64,000 nucleotides of DNA from Hsuehochloa calcarea. Taxonomy: Eukaryota > Streptophyta > Magnoliopsida > Poales > Poaceae. This document shows, piece by piece, positions 11,148 to 22,038 of this stretch. A program made the position numbers and the translations under genes. The DNA is taken from positions 18,199,385-18,263,384 of the forward strand of contig CM070594.1 in NCBI GenBank assembly GCA_036346395.1, given 5' to 3'. A model generated the notes under the pieces. That model was not told the origin of the DNA. It ran no database searches and saw only the letters and a program-made list of their open reading frames with translations. Position 1 is the stretch's first letter, and each line of letters starts with the position of its first letter.

Positions 11148-12639
11148 TTCCTTTGTTCCTTTGGGAAGATATTTTTGGGGTTTTGAGCAAGCAAAGGGGG
11201 AAAACATATATGTGTATGCTCCTGAAGATTTCAGTTGGTAGTGTGTTGTCAGGGTCGCCGTGCAATTATGAAAAAGATGCGCATTGGAATTGCTCATTAT
11301 TTTTGACAATGTATTCTTTTAAGTGGAGGTTTTTAGTCATTCATGAACTTAGCTATCACTCATTATCACAATCTGTCTCAGAATTTCCTTCTCTCGCTCC
11401 AGATGAATGCATAGATATCTCCATGGAAAGGATCTTCCTTTTTCTTTTCCTTGCTGCTGAATTATTTGAATTTGTTTTTCATTTATTTGCTTCTTGGATC
11501 CCATCTTTTCAGAGGATGCCGATAACTAAAGGCATCCCTAGACAAATAGAGCTGGTGAGGAAAGAAGCGAAGCCATTCGCAGGGCTCCTGTTGGAAGGAG
11601 ATCACGGGAAAAGCAGGTTTGACAAACGGGGCACCTTTTGTGGTGTCGCGTGCATGGGCCCACCGCTCCTTATTGTGTATACTGTCAATGATTAAGCCAG
11701 TGCTCACTGTGCTCAGCTAGCGTGTCTTAATGAGTGACCTTCGACCTCGACCCCATAGTTTTGTTTCCTTAATTACTCTAGATCGAAAAAACAACCAAAG
11801 GAAGCCCCCTTCTAAACCGAAGAAGCTTTCTTTACTTCACCTTTTCTTACACACAACCCAAATAATTTGTTTCATTCCGTGCTATTTCCGATCAGAAGAT
11901 CCTAATCTTAACTCCGGCCCATTCCCTCTGCTTCGTCTTCCCCTCTCCAAACAGGACCTCAACGGACGGCCACCGGTGGACCGACCGGTCACCGTCCCAG
12001 CATTCATGACAGAAAAAAAAAACGGAACGGAACGGTTCCGCCTTGGCTTCTCGCCGAGCCTAGAGGGAAACGGGGACGCCGTCGGTAGGGTACGCATCCA
12101 TGACGACGCTTTTGACACGTCCGTCCGTCCGTCCCGTTCCATCCCCTCGTTTATACGCTCCTCGCTCGGCGAGATCGATTGGAACAAAGCTTAATTAGGG
12201 ACCACGAGGCTGGCTATGTGCATGCCAACTAACTCACACTTGTCGTCTTGTTATTATTCTACGATTAATCTGTAATTAAGATGTGTTTTTCTTTGGTGAG
12301 TTTTATTTTCCGTGGTCCGAGTGGTCACCGGAGAAGAAGAGGGAGGAGGGGGGAGATGTGTCTCCATGGTGCATAAGTCGTCGTGGGTCGCCATCACCTC
12401 GTTTCGGTCTCTTTTTCACAGCTAGCTGGCTATGTACGTATGCATGCATGCCCACAACATACATACATAAACGCATTTTCCATATGATAATGATTGACAG
12501 TTCTGTTGCTACACTTGTCTCTTGGAGCTAGCATCTGCCCCTCTTAAAAGGGTACATTTGCATCGTATAGGCCATGGAAATTACTAAGGCTCGTACGTCC
12601 GATCAGATGGTTCTTATCGTATGGTATCAATCATAATAT
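11148..12639. other. Intergenic, no supported gene
   Basis: Plus-strand ORFs of 180 and 154 codons exist (11153-11695, 11730-12194), but neither shows a domain, codon bias or homologous motif that I can recognise. The stretch may be the original upstream flank of the MYB locus, displaced by the retroelement. Confidence 0.35.
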
Positions 12640-13010
12640 TTCTAAAACTACTTGCAATATCTCAGTTGCAACATCCTCAGACACGGTTGTAACATCATTG
12701 TTCAATAGTTGCAATATCTCCAGACAATGGTTGCAACATATCCGGACAATAGTTGCAACATCACAAATCAAAACAAAGCATCTGGAAAAAAACGCATTGG
12801 AAAAAATTACAACATCGCTGTGAACAGTATGCAATATTTTTTTTCTACAGATGCAACACTTTTTTTTCTACAGATGCAACACTTTTTTTTTCTACAGATG
12901 CAACATTCCAAAGAACAGTATGCAACATTGTTTTTAATAGGCCGCAACATAGTTTTCAACGGACCGCAACATCAGCAGAAACAACAGAGGATAACTATTT
13001 GAAAACAACA
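12640..13010. repeat. TGCAACAT-rich repeat cluster
   Basis: TTGCAACAT / TGCAACA words recur more than a dozen times. Three tandem copies of TTTCTACAGATGCAACA lie at about 12841-12905, separated by T-runs. Such arrays are common in grass DNA transposon debris. No TIR or target duplication was found. Confidence 0.5.
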
Positions 13011-13399
13011 TCAGAATGAGTCCGTAACGAGCGAAACGGGACCATGAGGCCATAGGCGAAGACTTGGAACCGCTAGAACCGCCAATTGGCATCGCCGCCG
13101 CCTGCAGTGTAGTAGCAAAGAAGTGACGAGCCAGTATGCGCGCAGAGCCATTGCGGGACCTGACCACGGAGGCGTCGATTGGAGCAAGCCAACCCTCCAC
13201 GACACGACGCAAAGTGAGGCAACACAGCTTGACGAGCACGACGCTACAGCCTCAACATCGAATTGGGAGGGAGAGGAAAGGAGAGAGATGGGTGGGTTTG
13301 AAGGGTGATACATAATTTGCCTCATCCTCTCACCAGTGGTCTCATAGTTTTGATGAAATGGAATGTTGGAGTTGCTGGAAAAGAGAAGAATGGGGAGCA

Positions 13400-13404
13400 G
13401 AGAG
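13400..13404. repeat. Target-site duplication GAGAG (left)
   Basis: Five bases immediately before the LTR TG; they match 15037-15041. Confidence 0.85.
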
Positions 13405-15036
13405 TGTTGGAAATATGCCCTAGAGGCAATCATAGAGATGATGATATTTCATTATGTTCATGATTTTGATAATATGTTATTGTGTTCCTTGAATGAATCA
13501 TTTGTTATAGATCAATAAGTACGTGACTTGTTGGTGGAATTCTTTAACTTATATGATGTCATTCTAAATGTATCCCTGGTCGGAGGTCACTGGTCGGAAC
13601 ACCAGTGACTTTGTGACTAGCACATGTATTGATTGATGCCATGGTTTCACCGGTCATAGATATGGAGATATCGAATCAATAATGTGAACACATGTTAGAG
13701 AACATGGTGTTGGATAGACCCATTATTGAGACACTATTGAGATTGTTATGAATCTTTGTGTCATTAGTTGGTCTCAAGTAATGATGATGTATAATCCTTA
13801 GACCTGAGATCAGTATAGTTTCCTACATGTGTAATAGCACTCTTAGGGGTTGCCAAACGCTACTCCGTAACTGGGTAGTTATAAAGGTAGCTTTCGGGTA
13901 TGCTATGAAACATGCGGAGGGATGTGACTGGTCGAGAAGGGATTTGCCCCTCCTAACATAAGAGGAGAGATATCTCTGGGCCCCTTGTGGTGATCGGATA
14001 AAGAAAGTGCATGGCCATGCCACTAGTGGTCGAAGTGTCGACCACATGATGTTATCCGACACTCGATCGAGAAAGTATTGAACAGTCCATGGTTGACACA
14101 TTATCTCACCTGTAGTTCAACCAGACATCATGAGGCAAAAGGAGAATGCATGAGTAGGTCGCTTAGTTTGATCAGTTACTAACTAGTCGTATGGAGATAC
14201 GTGCTGGTCGTAGACTTGTCAAACGTAATCACAGAATGGTAAAAACCTGGTCGTAAGGAGTTACGAACTGGTCGTGACCAATTACAACCTGGTCGTATAG
14301 AGATACAAACTGGTCGTAAGTGATGAGGACCTGATCATAGATCATATTACATCAAGGTTCGTCCGATTTATTCTATGTGTCTTTGGGAATCGTTATGTGC
14401 TGCTAGGTACCGCTAACGACTAGTGATCGGAAAAGAGTTTCCGAGTCATAATCGATTACACATGAACCTGTGGGGTCGCACACTTAAAGGGCAAGGATCT
14501 ATTTTGGATGGTGATCCGAATTCGTATAGGCCACGAGTTCCTAATGGGCCTCCAGGTCGAGACCCATTATATTATGGATGCCTATATAAAGAAGGGCGGT
14601 GGCATGGGGTATGGAGAGGATGATCTTTGGAAGAACTCCCGAAACCCTAATAGAAATGCCTTCTCAACCACGCTGCCGGTGCTAGCACTCCTGTGCGTGG
14701 TGATCCTGCCCCGTACGTGTGGATTCCTCGGAGGTGTTGTTGCGGAGCATCAGCACTAGGACGATCCGCGACTTGTGTTGATCACCGGAGTCGGAGAAGA
14801 AGTAACGTGATGAGTACGATCACTAAGAGGAGCAGACGCGTGACGAGTACGACTACTCAAAGGAGGAGGCGCGCCGTGAGTGCGACTACGATCGCATCAA
14901 CTCGCTACAACGACTCTACTTCCGCTACGAGTCGGCGCGTCTAGCGGTAATCTCGTGATCTATTACTTGCGGTGGTTCCTTGGTTGCGCAGTAAATTTTT
15001 GTTTGTGCTATCGTAGCATTGCCGCGTATCCCAACA
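13405..15036 (+). mobile_element. Ty1/copia solo LTR (1632 bp)
   Basis: It starts TGTTGGAAATATGCCCTAGA, the well-known opening of Angela-like grass Copia LTRs, and ends GCGTATCCCAACA, with inverted TGTTGG/CCAACA termini. A perfect GAGAG duplication flanks it, and there is no internal region on either side, which marks recombination between two LTRs. A TATA box (CTATATAAAG) lies at 14582-14591. Palindromes of the CGTAT-NNNN-ATACG type lie at 14188-14307. Only shadow ORFs are present. Confidence 0.9.
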
Positions 15037-15041
15037 GAGAG
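15037..15041. repeat. Target-site duplication GAGAG (right)
   Basis: Matches 13400-13404 exactly. Confidence 0.85.
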
Positions 15042-15755
15042 AAGGAGAGAGAAGCCAGTGATGGAAAAGAGAAGAAACGGTGCTGATGAACACGAAGTAG
15101 AGGAGGAGAAAGAGATGGGCAGGGGATGGGTGGATTTAAAGACACTGGAAGCGTCCGATGCTATTAGCTTATATCAGATGTCAGGAGTTGTACTATTTCC
15201 CATAGGCCATTGATTTCTTTTTTCGATCCAATCCTTTTGGCAAAAACTTTCTAACTAGTATTTATCTGTTTTGAATTTAATAGTTATTTAGATATGTACC
15301 GCTGCTAAGTTGTTGGTTTTAAAATATAATTACGGCTTCAATACGTTCCACTTCCAACATGTTAACATGTGGAAATTGGAAATACACAATTGCAAACTTT
15401 TTAAGACAATAATGCCTCTCCTCATCCTTCCTCCTCCCACCTCGGCTCGATGGTGTGTGCCTCATCGCACAGTTCTTCTCCATGAAGACCTTCGAGACGG
15501 TCAGCAACCCTATCTGTATGTAGGCGTCCGATGTCGATGGGTCTACACAGTGAATATCAATGTGAACAGCAGCAGCCAAGTCAGTGTCTCCCTTGACAAG
15601 GTCTTTGGTGCTATCGACTGTTTGGTCCTAAACCACGACCTCTGTGTCACTGTGCTTGACACCAGAAGAAGCCAAGCGAAGGGGGAGGCAATTCGGTAGC
15701 AACAAGAAGAACTACTCTTTGGTGCTACCATTCTCGGTGCCAGACAGGGCCTTTG
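15042..15755. other. Intergenic, nothing recognised
   Basis: Continuation of the DNA left of the solo LTR. Short ORFs only, with no family motif. Confidence 0.3.
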
Positions 15756-15764
15756 GGTGGAGAC

Positions 15765-16029
15765 CAGGGTTTTGAAAACCAGTATCAAAATTTTACCGAA
15801 GTGCAGTAGGGTGGTTTGACCAAAAATTGAAAAAAATTGGTAGAATTTTTCAAATCAAATTTTGATTTTTTTTAATATAAAAACGGCTAAAAATGTAGGC
15901 TAAAATTTTTGAAAATAAAATTTGGCAAAATTTCTTCTATATTTGACAAAATTCATGCAAATCGGAACCGGTTTGAAAATTTATCAGGGGGTCCGATAGA
16001 AATGATTATTGGCCAGAATTTTGAACCGT
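15765..16029. mobile_element. Mutator-like MITE (265 bp) with 9-bp target duplication
   Basis: An A/T-rich 265-bp block lies between two exact copies of GGTGGAGAC (15756-15764 and 16030-16038). Nine-base duplications are characteristic of Mutator superfamily insertions. The ends are only loosely inverted (CAGGGTTTTGA... against ...AATTTTGAACCGT), and there is no ORF, so it is a non-autonomous derivative. Confidence 0.65.
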
Positions 16030-16038
16030 GGTGGAGAC

Positions 16039-16859
16039 TGAGTGCCTAGATGGGTGCCACTGCGTGCCTCTTAAGAAGGAAAAGGATTGAGGTGGTCTTA
16101 AAAAGTTCACAACGACCTAGCCATGGCATAACTCGAAGGTGAAACTTTGAAGTGCCATATTTCCAAACTGAAAATATAACAATGACACATATCTTAATAA
16201 CCCTTGATTTACATTCTTATATTTGAATTGTTTTTTTTTCTAATTGGACCCCTTTGTTTTGTAGGGAATTGCTATACAACAGCCAACTCTCTTTTTTTAG
16301 TCGAATTTATCACCATTGGATGGGCTTGAAGATTTTGCTTTGGCTGGTGAGGTTGTCGTCTTCTCCAGTGGTGGTGCTAACGAGTTTAGCACTTGGGTTT
16401 ACCAAGTTAGGGTTAGGCTTCGGGTTCACTAGGCCCCTCGATCCTAGAATTAGGGTGGGCGGTGGGGCAGTAGTGGTGCCACTGGCCGCAGGTATGGAGG
16501 ATGGCAGTGGTGACGGGCAGGGTGATGAGATCCCAGGTGGGAATTTAGTTGGGGCGACGGAGGAGTTGTATGGTAGCAACTCCGACAACAGCGGGACACT
16601 GGAGATGAGAAAGAAGGAGGGATGGCAGCACAGGTGGTGGTGGTGCAGTAGCGGATGAGGATGTGGGCTGTACTAGCAACCGCGTTAGGATGAGACATTA
16701 GCAGGTGTGGCAGTTGAAGGGCAGACCTCCTCAGAGCAGCAGACTGGCGGCAGCGGCGAGGCGATGAGTTGCGGCACACGACCATTGTGGGGTTTGGCCA
16801 TGGTGCCACTTGGGTTGGACGGGTATAGGGTTAGGGGTGGAGTGGAGATATAGAGGGTC
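16039..16859. other. Intergenic, nothing recognised
   Basis: A G-rich stretch at 16370-16800 gives ORFs on both strands (for example 16254-16658) of low-complexity composition. No domain was recognised. Confidence 0.3.
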
Positions 16860-17509
16860 CACTACTACAAAATATGCTATTCTGGACACCTCATCATAGA
16901 CAATTTTTGAAAACCGTTAATGTTATAATTATCACAGATGGTTTTACAGGTATGACTGTCTATGTTACTAGCGATGGCTAGAACCGTCTGTGATACATCA
17001 TTATCACAGATGATTTTTTTTATAAGAACCGTCTGTGATACTTCACAGACGGTTCTAAACAGTTCAAGAACCGTCTGTGAAAATTGCAATTATCAAAGAC
17101 GATTCTTGTTAATAACTGTCTGTGATAATTCACAGATGGTTTTATATACAAACCGGCTGTGATATTTGTAGACTTTACATACGGTTTTAAATACTAACCA
17201 TCTATGATAATTCACATATGGTTCTTAACAAGAACCGCCTGTGATAATATTATATCGTAGACAGTTTATGGTTGGAACTGTCTGTGATATGTTTGTCTTA
17301 AACACTCATTGCCACTTCATCTCCCCGATATGTGTCTCTTCGTCTCGTCCTCGATACGTCGTCTCTTCGTCTTCTGCGCTTAATTTATTGCTTGTTTTAT
17401 AAAAATGATCATCTGCCACGAAGATGATTCCCCACATATATCGCTCTAGTCTCAAGCACAAAGAAATAGCAATAACAAAATTGCTCCCCATTCTTCTCCC
17501 CTAACGCTG

Positions 17510-17824
17510 GTGTTAATGGCCTACTTAGCCATTTTGTACGAGCACCTCGCTAGCCGTGATGAGGACATCAACCCTCTAGATACGACCGCTACTCCACGTG
17601 CCAAGCAAGAGTTCAAGCTGGACACGTTTTGGAATCCAATTCGGCCTCTGGAGACAACACCGACTTCAAACATGCATAACTTTCACATACGGAGTGTGTT
17701 GGAGGTCCATGAGTACTTGATGGAAAGCTTATCTCGTCCTCTTTTCAACGAATCCTGCCTCACCTCCAAATTCCTTATGTGCATGCTAAAATTATCAAAA
17801 AAAGGTTCTACATCACCTGTTTAG
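17510..17824 (+). CDS. Unrecognised ORF inside the CACTA element
   Basis: A 104-codon frame starting MLMAYLAILYEHLASRDED. No family was recognised and no motif is evident. It may be a captured fragment or chance. It lies 0.65 kb inside the left end, just past the subterminal repeats. Confidence 0.2.
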   Translation: MLMAYLAILYEHLASRDEDINPLDTTATPRAKQEFKLDTFWNPIRPLETTPTSNMHNFHIRSVLEVHEYLMESLSRPLFNESCLTSKFLMCMLKLSKKGSTSPV

Positions 17825-17994
17825 GCTAATTTATTCTATGTAATGTATGGGCCGAATTGGCCCATATGGTGGCCGGCCACCCTAGGCTCGAATACTGTTC
17901 ATAGTGCACTGTTCACATGAACAGTAGTACCCCCTCCCCGATCTACTAGCTATGTGCGGTTGTTCTCCCCCTATTTAAGGTGGTCATGCCCCTC

Positions 17995-18086
17995 TAGTTT
18001 CCTTGGGTTTTGTTGGATTAATATTTAGCCTTTGCTACTTTAGTTTCCTCGGGTTTTGTTGGATTAATATTTAGCCTTTGCTACTT
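17995..18086. repeat. 46-bp tandem duplication
   Basis: Two nearly identical 46-bp units containing GGGTTTTGTTGGATTAATAT, starting at 17995 and 18041, inside the CACTA element. Confidence 0.85.
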
Positions 18087-18228
18087 TATACTTTGTCCTC
18101 TTGTACGACGAGTACAACAGTGATATTGTTCTTCAAAACCCCACTTATAAAAAAGAAACTATTTCCTATTCGTAATTTCAGATTCCTTATTATCTTGCTC
18201 TTACTTGTTCTTCGATTGCTCGTAGGAA

Positions 18229-18400
18229 TTGAACCTCGTGTTCAGGTCAACCGCGTTCTTGGCACGGTTGATAATGACTCGGAGTGTGGTTTAGCGATTG
18301 TTGGTATTCTGGTCGTGACCGGTTAGAAGTCTGCATCGTCAAAGTCGTTATCCTCCAAATCGAAGTTACCATCCTATCGAAAGATCGGGGCCCATTTTCT
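18229..18400 (+). other. Gypsy LTR-3'-end-like segment inside CACTA
   Basis: GGTCAACCGCGTTC, then GGTTGATAA and AGCGATTG, with a later CGAAAGATCGGG, mirror the same words in the same order at the 3' end of the gypsy LTR at 57864-59392. This suggests that part of a related LTR lies inside the transposon. Confidence 0.6.
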
Positions 18401-19069
18401 CATTGGGCCGTACGCTTGCCGATGCTGCCGAAGGACACTGTGCTAATAGTTTCCTCCCTCCTCCGGCGGAGGTTATGCCAGAGCATGTGATGGCCACATT
18501 CCGCCGTCTTGACATCCTCCTCCGCACGTTTTTTTGGGTGGTCTCCCTCTTCCTGTGAGCTAACCAATCCATCGACGTAGTCCTCGAGAAAGATGTTGCA
18601 TGTCTCTAGGAGGATTACCATCGCTTGGAATGCGAAATCGAGACAGCGACCGATCGGGTGGACCATGCCGAGACACCTCGAACGAGGGAAGAGAGCATAT
18701 GGACGTATTTCGACTTGGTCCTTGAGTCGGAGCGTCTTTGGGATACTCTCGAACGAGGGCGTCAATGGGTGACCATGTTATAGAGAACCTACACTGACCC
18801 CGAACCCTCCGATGCCGACGGCGTCGCCTACGAAGAATTGAAGACAGAGATAGCAGTCACCCTGGGCCGCTAGAAATAAGTTGATCTTTTTTACTTCTAT
18901 ATTTTTTAAGAAAATCTTTTGTAAGAAGTGACTGACCATGCTGTTTGACCATATGTAAATACAAAAATGAAAAAAAATCTAGTTTGGAGTTGAATTTACT
19001 GTTATATAATGTTGTCTTACTGTCTTGTATGTATAACATGTTGACTATTTTTTAACTATGGAAGGAACT

Positions 19070-21608
19070 TGTAATACTCCGAATATTTCTAGGGAAGGGA
19101 AACAAGCAAAAGAGAGAATAAAGGGGTATTTTTTTGTAAAATTTTACCAACTTGGGCCTCGGGCCATGGCCCATGAGGCCCACAGGGGGAGCCGGCCATA
19201 AGGGGGGCGCCACTCCCTCCCCAAACCCTAGCCGCCCCTCTCCCCTAATTGGCTACCACCCCTGCCCCTCTCCCCTCCCACTTGCGCATCCCCTCCCCCA
19301 AGGCCATCTCCTTCCTGGTCCAGCAGCTCCCCGGCGCGGCTCCCCTCTATTGGTGCCTCCTCTTCGCTGCTGTCCAAGGCTACGAGGAAGAGAAAAGCCG
19401 AGCTGCGCCAATCGAAGGTGAGAGGCAGGAGGACCAGGAAAACGGTGTTCCTCATGTGAGATCTTTAGCAAGCTGCGGCCGTATATTCAAGGGGTAATGA
19501 TGATCTCCCCACTGGTTGAAGCCAGTTTGATCTTTAAGTTTTACCGATTAGATAATCGTTGAGCAGTTGCGCTTAGGTTCAGTAATCTATACTTGGTTTG
19601 CTCGTCCGTTTTCGCATAGTTAAAGTCTGAATTCGAGGATAAGATCTCCTAGGGAGTTGTGGGTATTGTTCACGGATTTCCATAGAGTCTGAGATAACCC
19701 AATTCGGAGTTGTAGTTTGGGAGATACGTTAGTTTCTTTACTGCTGTCCAGAAATCCTAACGGGATTATAACAGTCGTCTTGTTTAATAGATAAGGGTTA
19801 CTTTATGGCTGATTCAGGGGAGTCTCCCAACACAACTTTCATGGAAAATTGTATTAGCTTTCCAGATTGATAAAGATCATAAATTTTGGATAAGCCAATT
19901 GAAAGATACAGATTTTTGTTGTACTGTTGTTCCTTTAGACTGTCAGATTCTGACTTCAAGTTTTCAATTGTAGATTAGATCATGTTAATGGCCGAATTAG
20001 ATAATCACACCAATCACGTTATTGTAGATAATTTTATTATATTTCCAGAGAGTCCTAGACCATCAAATTTGAATGTACCAAATAGAAGTTACGAAGTTTT
20101 CAATTCAATAGTACCGAAGATGGCAGAACGGTCTTCAGGACTAAAAACAAAGGTCCAAAATGGGTAGTTTAATATTTTGGTCACCTGAGAAGTTGTAGCC
20201 ATGCTTGTGTATATTCCAGGAAAGTTGAATTCATGACTTTTGGAGTTTTTACTCAAAAGTTATGGATTTTCCTTTGACAGCTGTCTGTTTGGACAGATTG
20301 TGATTTGGAGTGCATCGGATAAGTTCGGGTTGCGATTAGAAGCGATTTATTTTATTTTGTTCCATTGCTGTGCTGTATACTTTTTGAATAGTATATTTAG
20401 TATACTTTACGGTTGCCAAGTGGCGGTGAGCACCGGGGTTGAAGGTTTCTCGTCGTCATCGTTCCTCTCACGGTTGAGGCAAGTACAAATAGTATAGAAT
20501 GAATTGGGATGCATTATTCATGATAAATACTATGGCTTATTTATGAGGTTATTTCTATGCTATTGTCGTGGAATGCTATTTCTCTCATATTGAAATGATA
20601 TTATGAAATTCAATTGCATCATGGCATTCACTTCTGATTCTTGGACTACTTGGTAGCCAAGCCTTGTTTCTTTTGAGATCCCCGTCATACATTGGATGGG
20701 CATGAGGTTCCCGTCATGTATTGGACGGGCATGGGTCCCCACACTCGTGGAGTGTGGGCTTGAGGTCCCTGTGCCTGAGGGCACAGGCTGGAGTATGCAT
20801 CGACGGATGTACTATTCCGCATTACCGGTAATTGTAAAGAAGAAAGGCAGAGCATTCATGTCATATGCATTGCATTCCAGTGTTAGAGATGTATCTATAA
20901 TTCCTTACTGATGTTCATGCGATGATTTGACATTCCTAATGGCTACTCATGCTGTTTGGTTTATTATCCTTGTTGTACTTTACTGGGTCATGGACTCATG
21001 CTTGTTGTTGTTTTCTTTTAGGTACCTTTCGAGGCAACGACATGCATGGGAAGGGGGTAGATTGGTGCACTTCACTTATATTCACCCGTGGCAAATAAAT
21101 TAGTTTGTTTACCTAAGTTTCACACTCGTACTATTATTTGTTTATGTTTCGGACTGAGTTCACCCTTCGCGTTGACTGATTTAATTGTATTCGTAGTAGC
21201 CAAGAATTATGGTGGATGATTTTGATTGATGTTTTAATCTTAGTTTTGATTTGTTAATTATATTTGAGAGAATAATATGAACAACTTGATTAGTTCTTCT
21301 TCCTGATCTTCCTTGCAAATCCTGATGATTTAGTTTTCATTGATAAGGAGTTACTCTCGTTATGATTCTTTATTCTTTTGGTTCGGTCTGGATGAGAAAT
21401 AGCAGGAGTCATGCCTAAGTATTCATTATCTGATTTGTGGTAGTCATATTGCTATCTATTTGTAGCTTGTGCTAGTTCTTGTTGACTTGAGTTAAGTCGT
21501 ACATAGATGCATGTTTTGCTAAAAATTTATTTTAGTAAGTCGAAGTAAAATATTGTAGGAAGGTTGTTTAGTAGCATCTTAGGCCCCATGCCGGGCTGGG
21601 GTGTTACA
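19070..21608 (+). mobile_element. Gypsy-type solo LTR (2539 bp) nested in CACTA
   Basis: Starts TGTAATACTCCGAATATTTC and ends GGGCTGGGGTGTTACA, giving near-inverted TGTAATAC / GTGTTACA termini typical of large Ty3/gypsy LTRs. It is flanked by a perfect 5-bp duplication, GAACT (19065-19069 and 21609-21613). No internal region is present, so it is a solo LTR formed after insertion into the CACTA element. Confidence 0.88.
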
Positions 21609-22038
21609 GAACTATCACACGTGGTTTAGTAGAACAAACCATTTGTGATATGTATCACAGACGATTTCTATGATATGTATAATATACGGTTTATAATAAA
21701 AACCGTCTGCAATATATGTAGTAGATCTATTTCTAATATGTAGTTGCTTTGAAGAAGACAGCGAGTACGCCTAAGAAAGCAACCAAGCCCACCATGAAGC
21801 ATGATATGTATCCAATCACAGATGGTTAGTAAAAAGAACTGTCTGTGATATCTCATATATCACAAACAGTTTTGGGTGGTAGCCGTCTATGATAGTAGGT
21901 CTTCACAGACGGTTTATACCACAAAAACCGTCTATGATAACCACTGGTTATCACAGCCATATAAAATCAGATGGTTCAGAAATCGTCTGTGATGATAGTT
22001 TAGAATCGTCTGTGATAACCTTTTGTGTAGTAGTGGTC

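Larger units (their letters stand above)
16860..22035. mobile_element. Complete non-autonomous CACTA transposon, TSD GTC
   Basis: The left end is CACTACTACAAAATATGC and the right end TTTTGTGTAGTAGTG, with the 3-bp duplication GTC at 16857-16859 and 22036-22038, the size expected for CACTA elements. Both ends carry 0.4 kb of ACAGACGGTT / AACCGTCTGTGA subterminal repeats. The interior lacks TNP2 or TNPA motifs. It holds instead a 104-codon ORF of unknown origin (17510-17824), a gypsy-LTR-like block and a solo LTR inserted later. Without that LTR and one target copy the element is about 2.6 kb. Confidence 0.9.

Noticed and set aside
11153..11695. 180-codon plus-strand ORF upstream of the MYB gene
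   Set aside because: No domain or family motif, atypical composition, no splice or promoter context; likely chance.
16254..16809. ORFs of 134 and 119 codons on opposite strands
   Set aside because: Low-complexity G-rich region with mirror ORFs; no motif.
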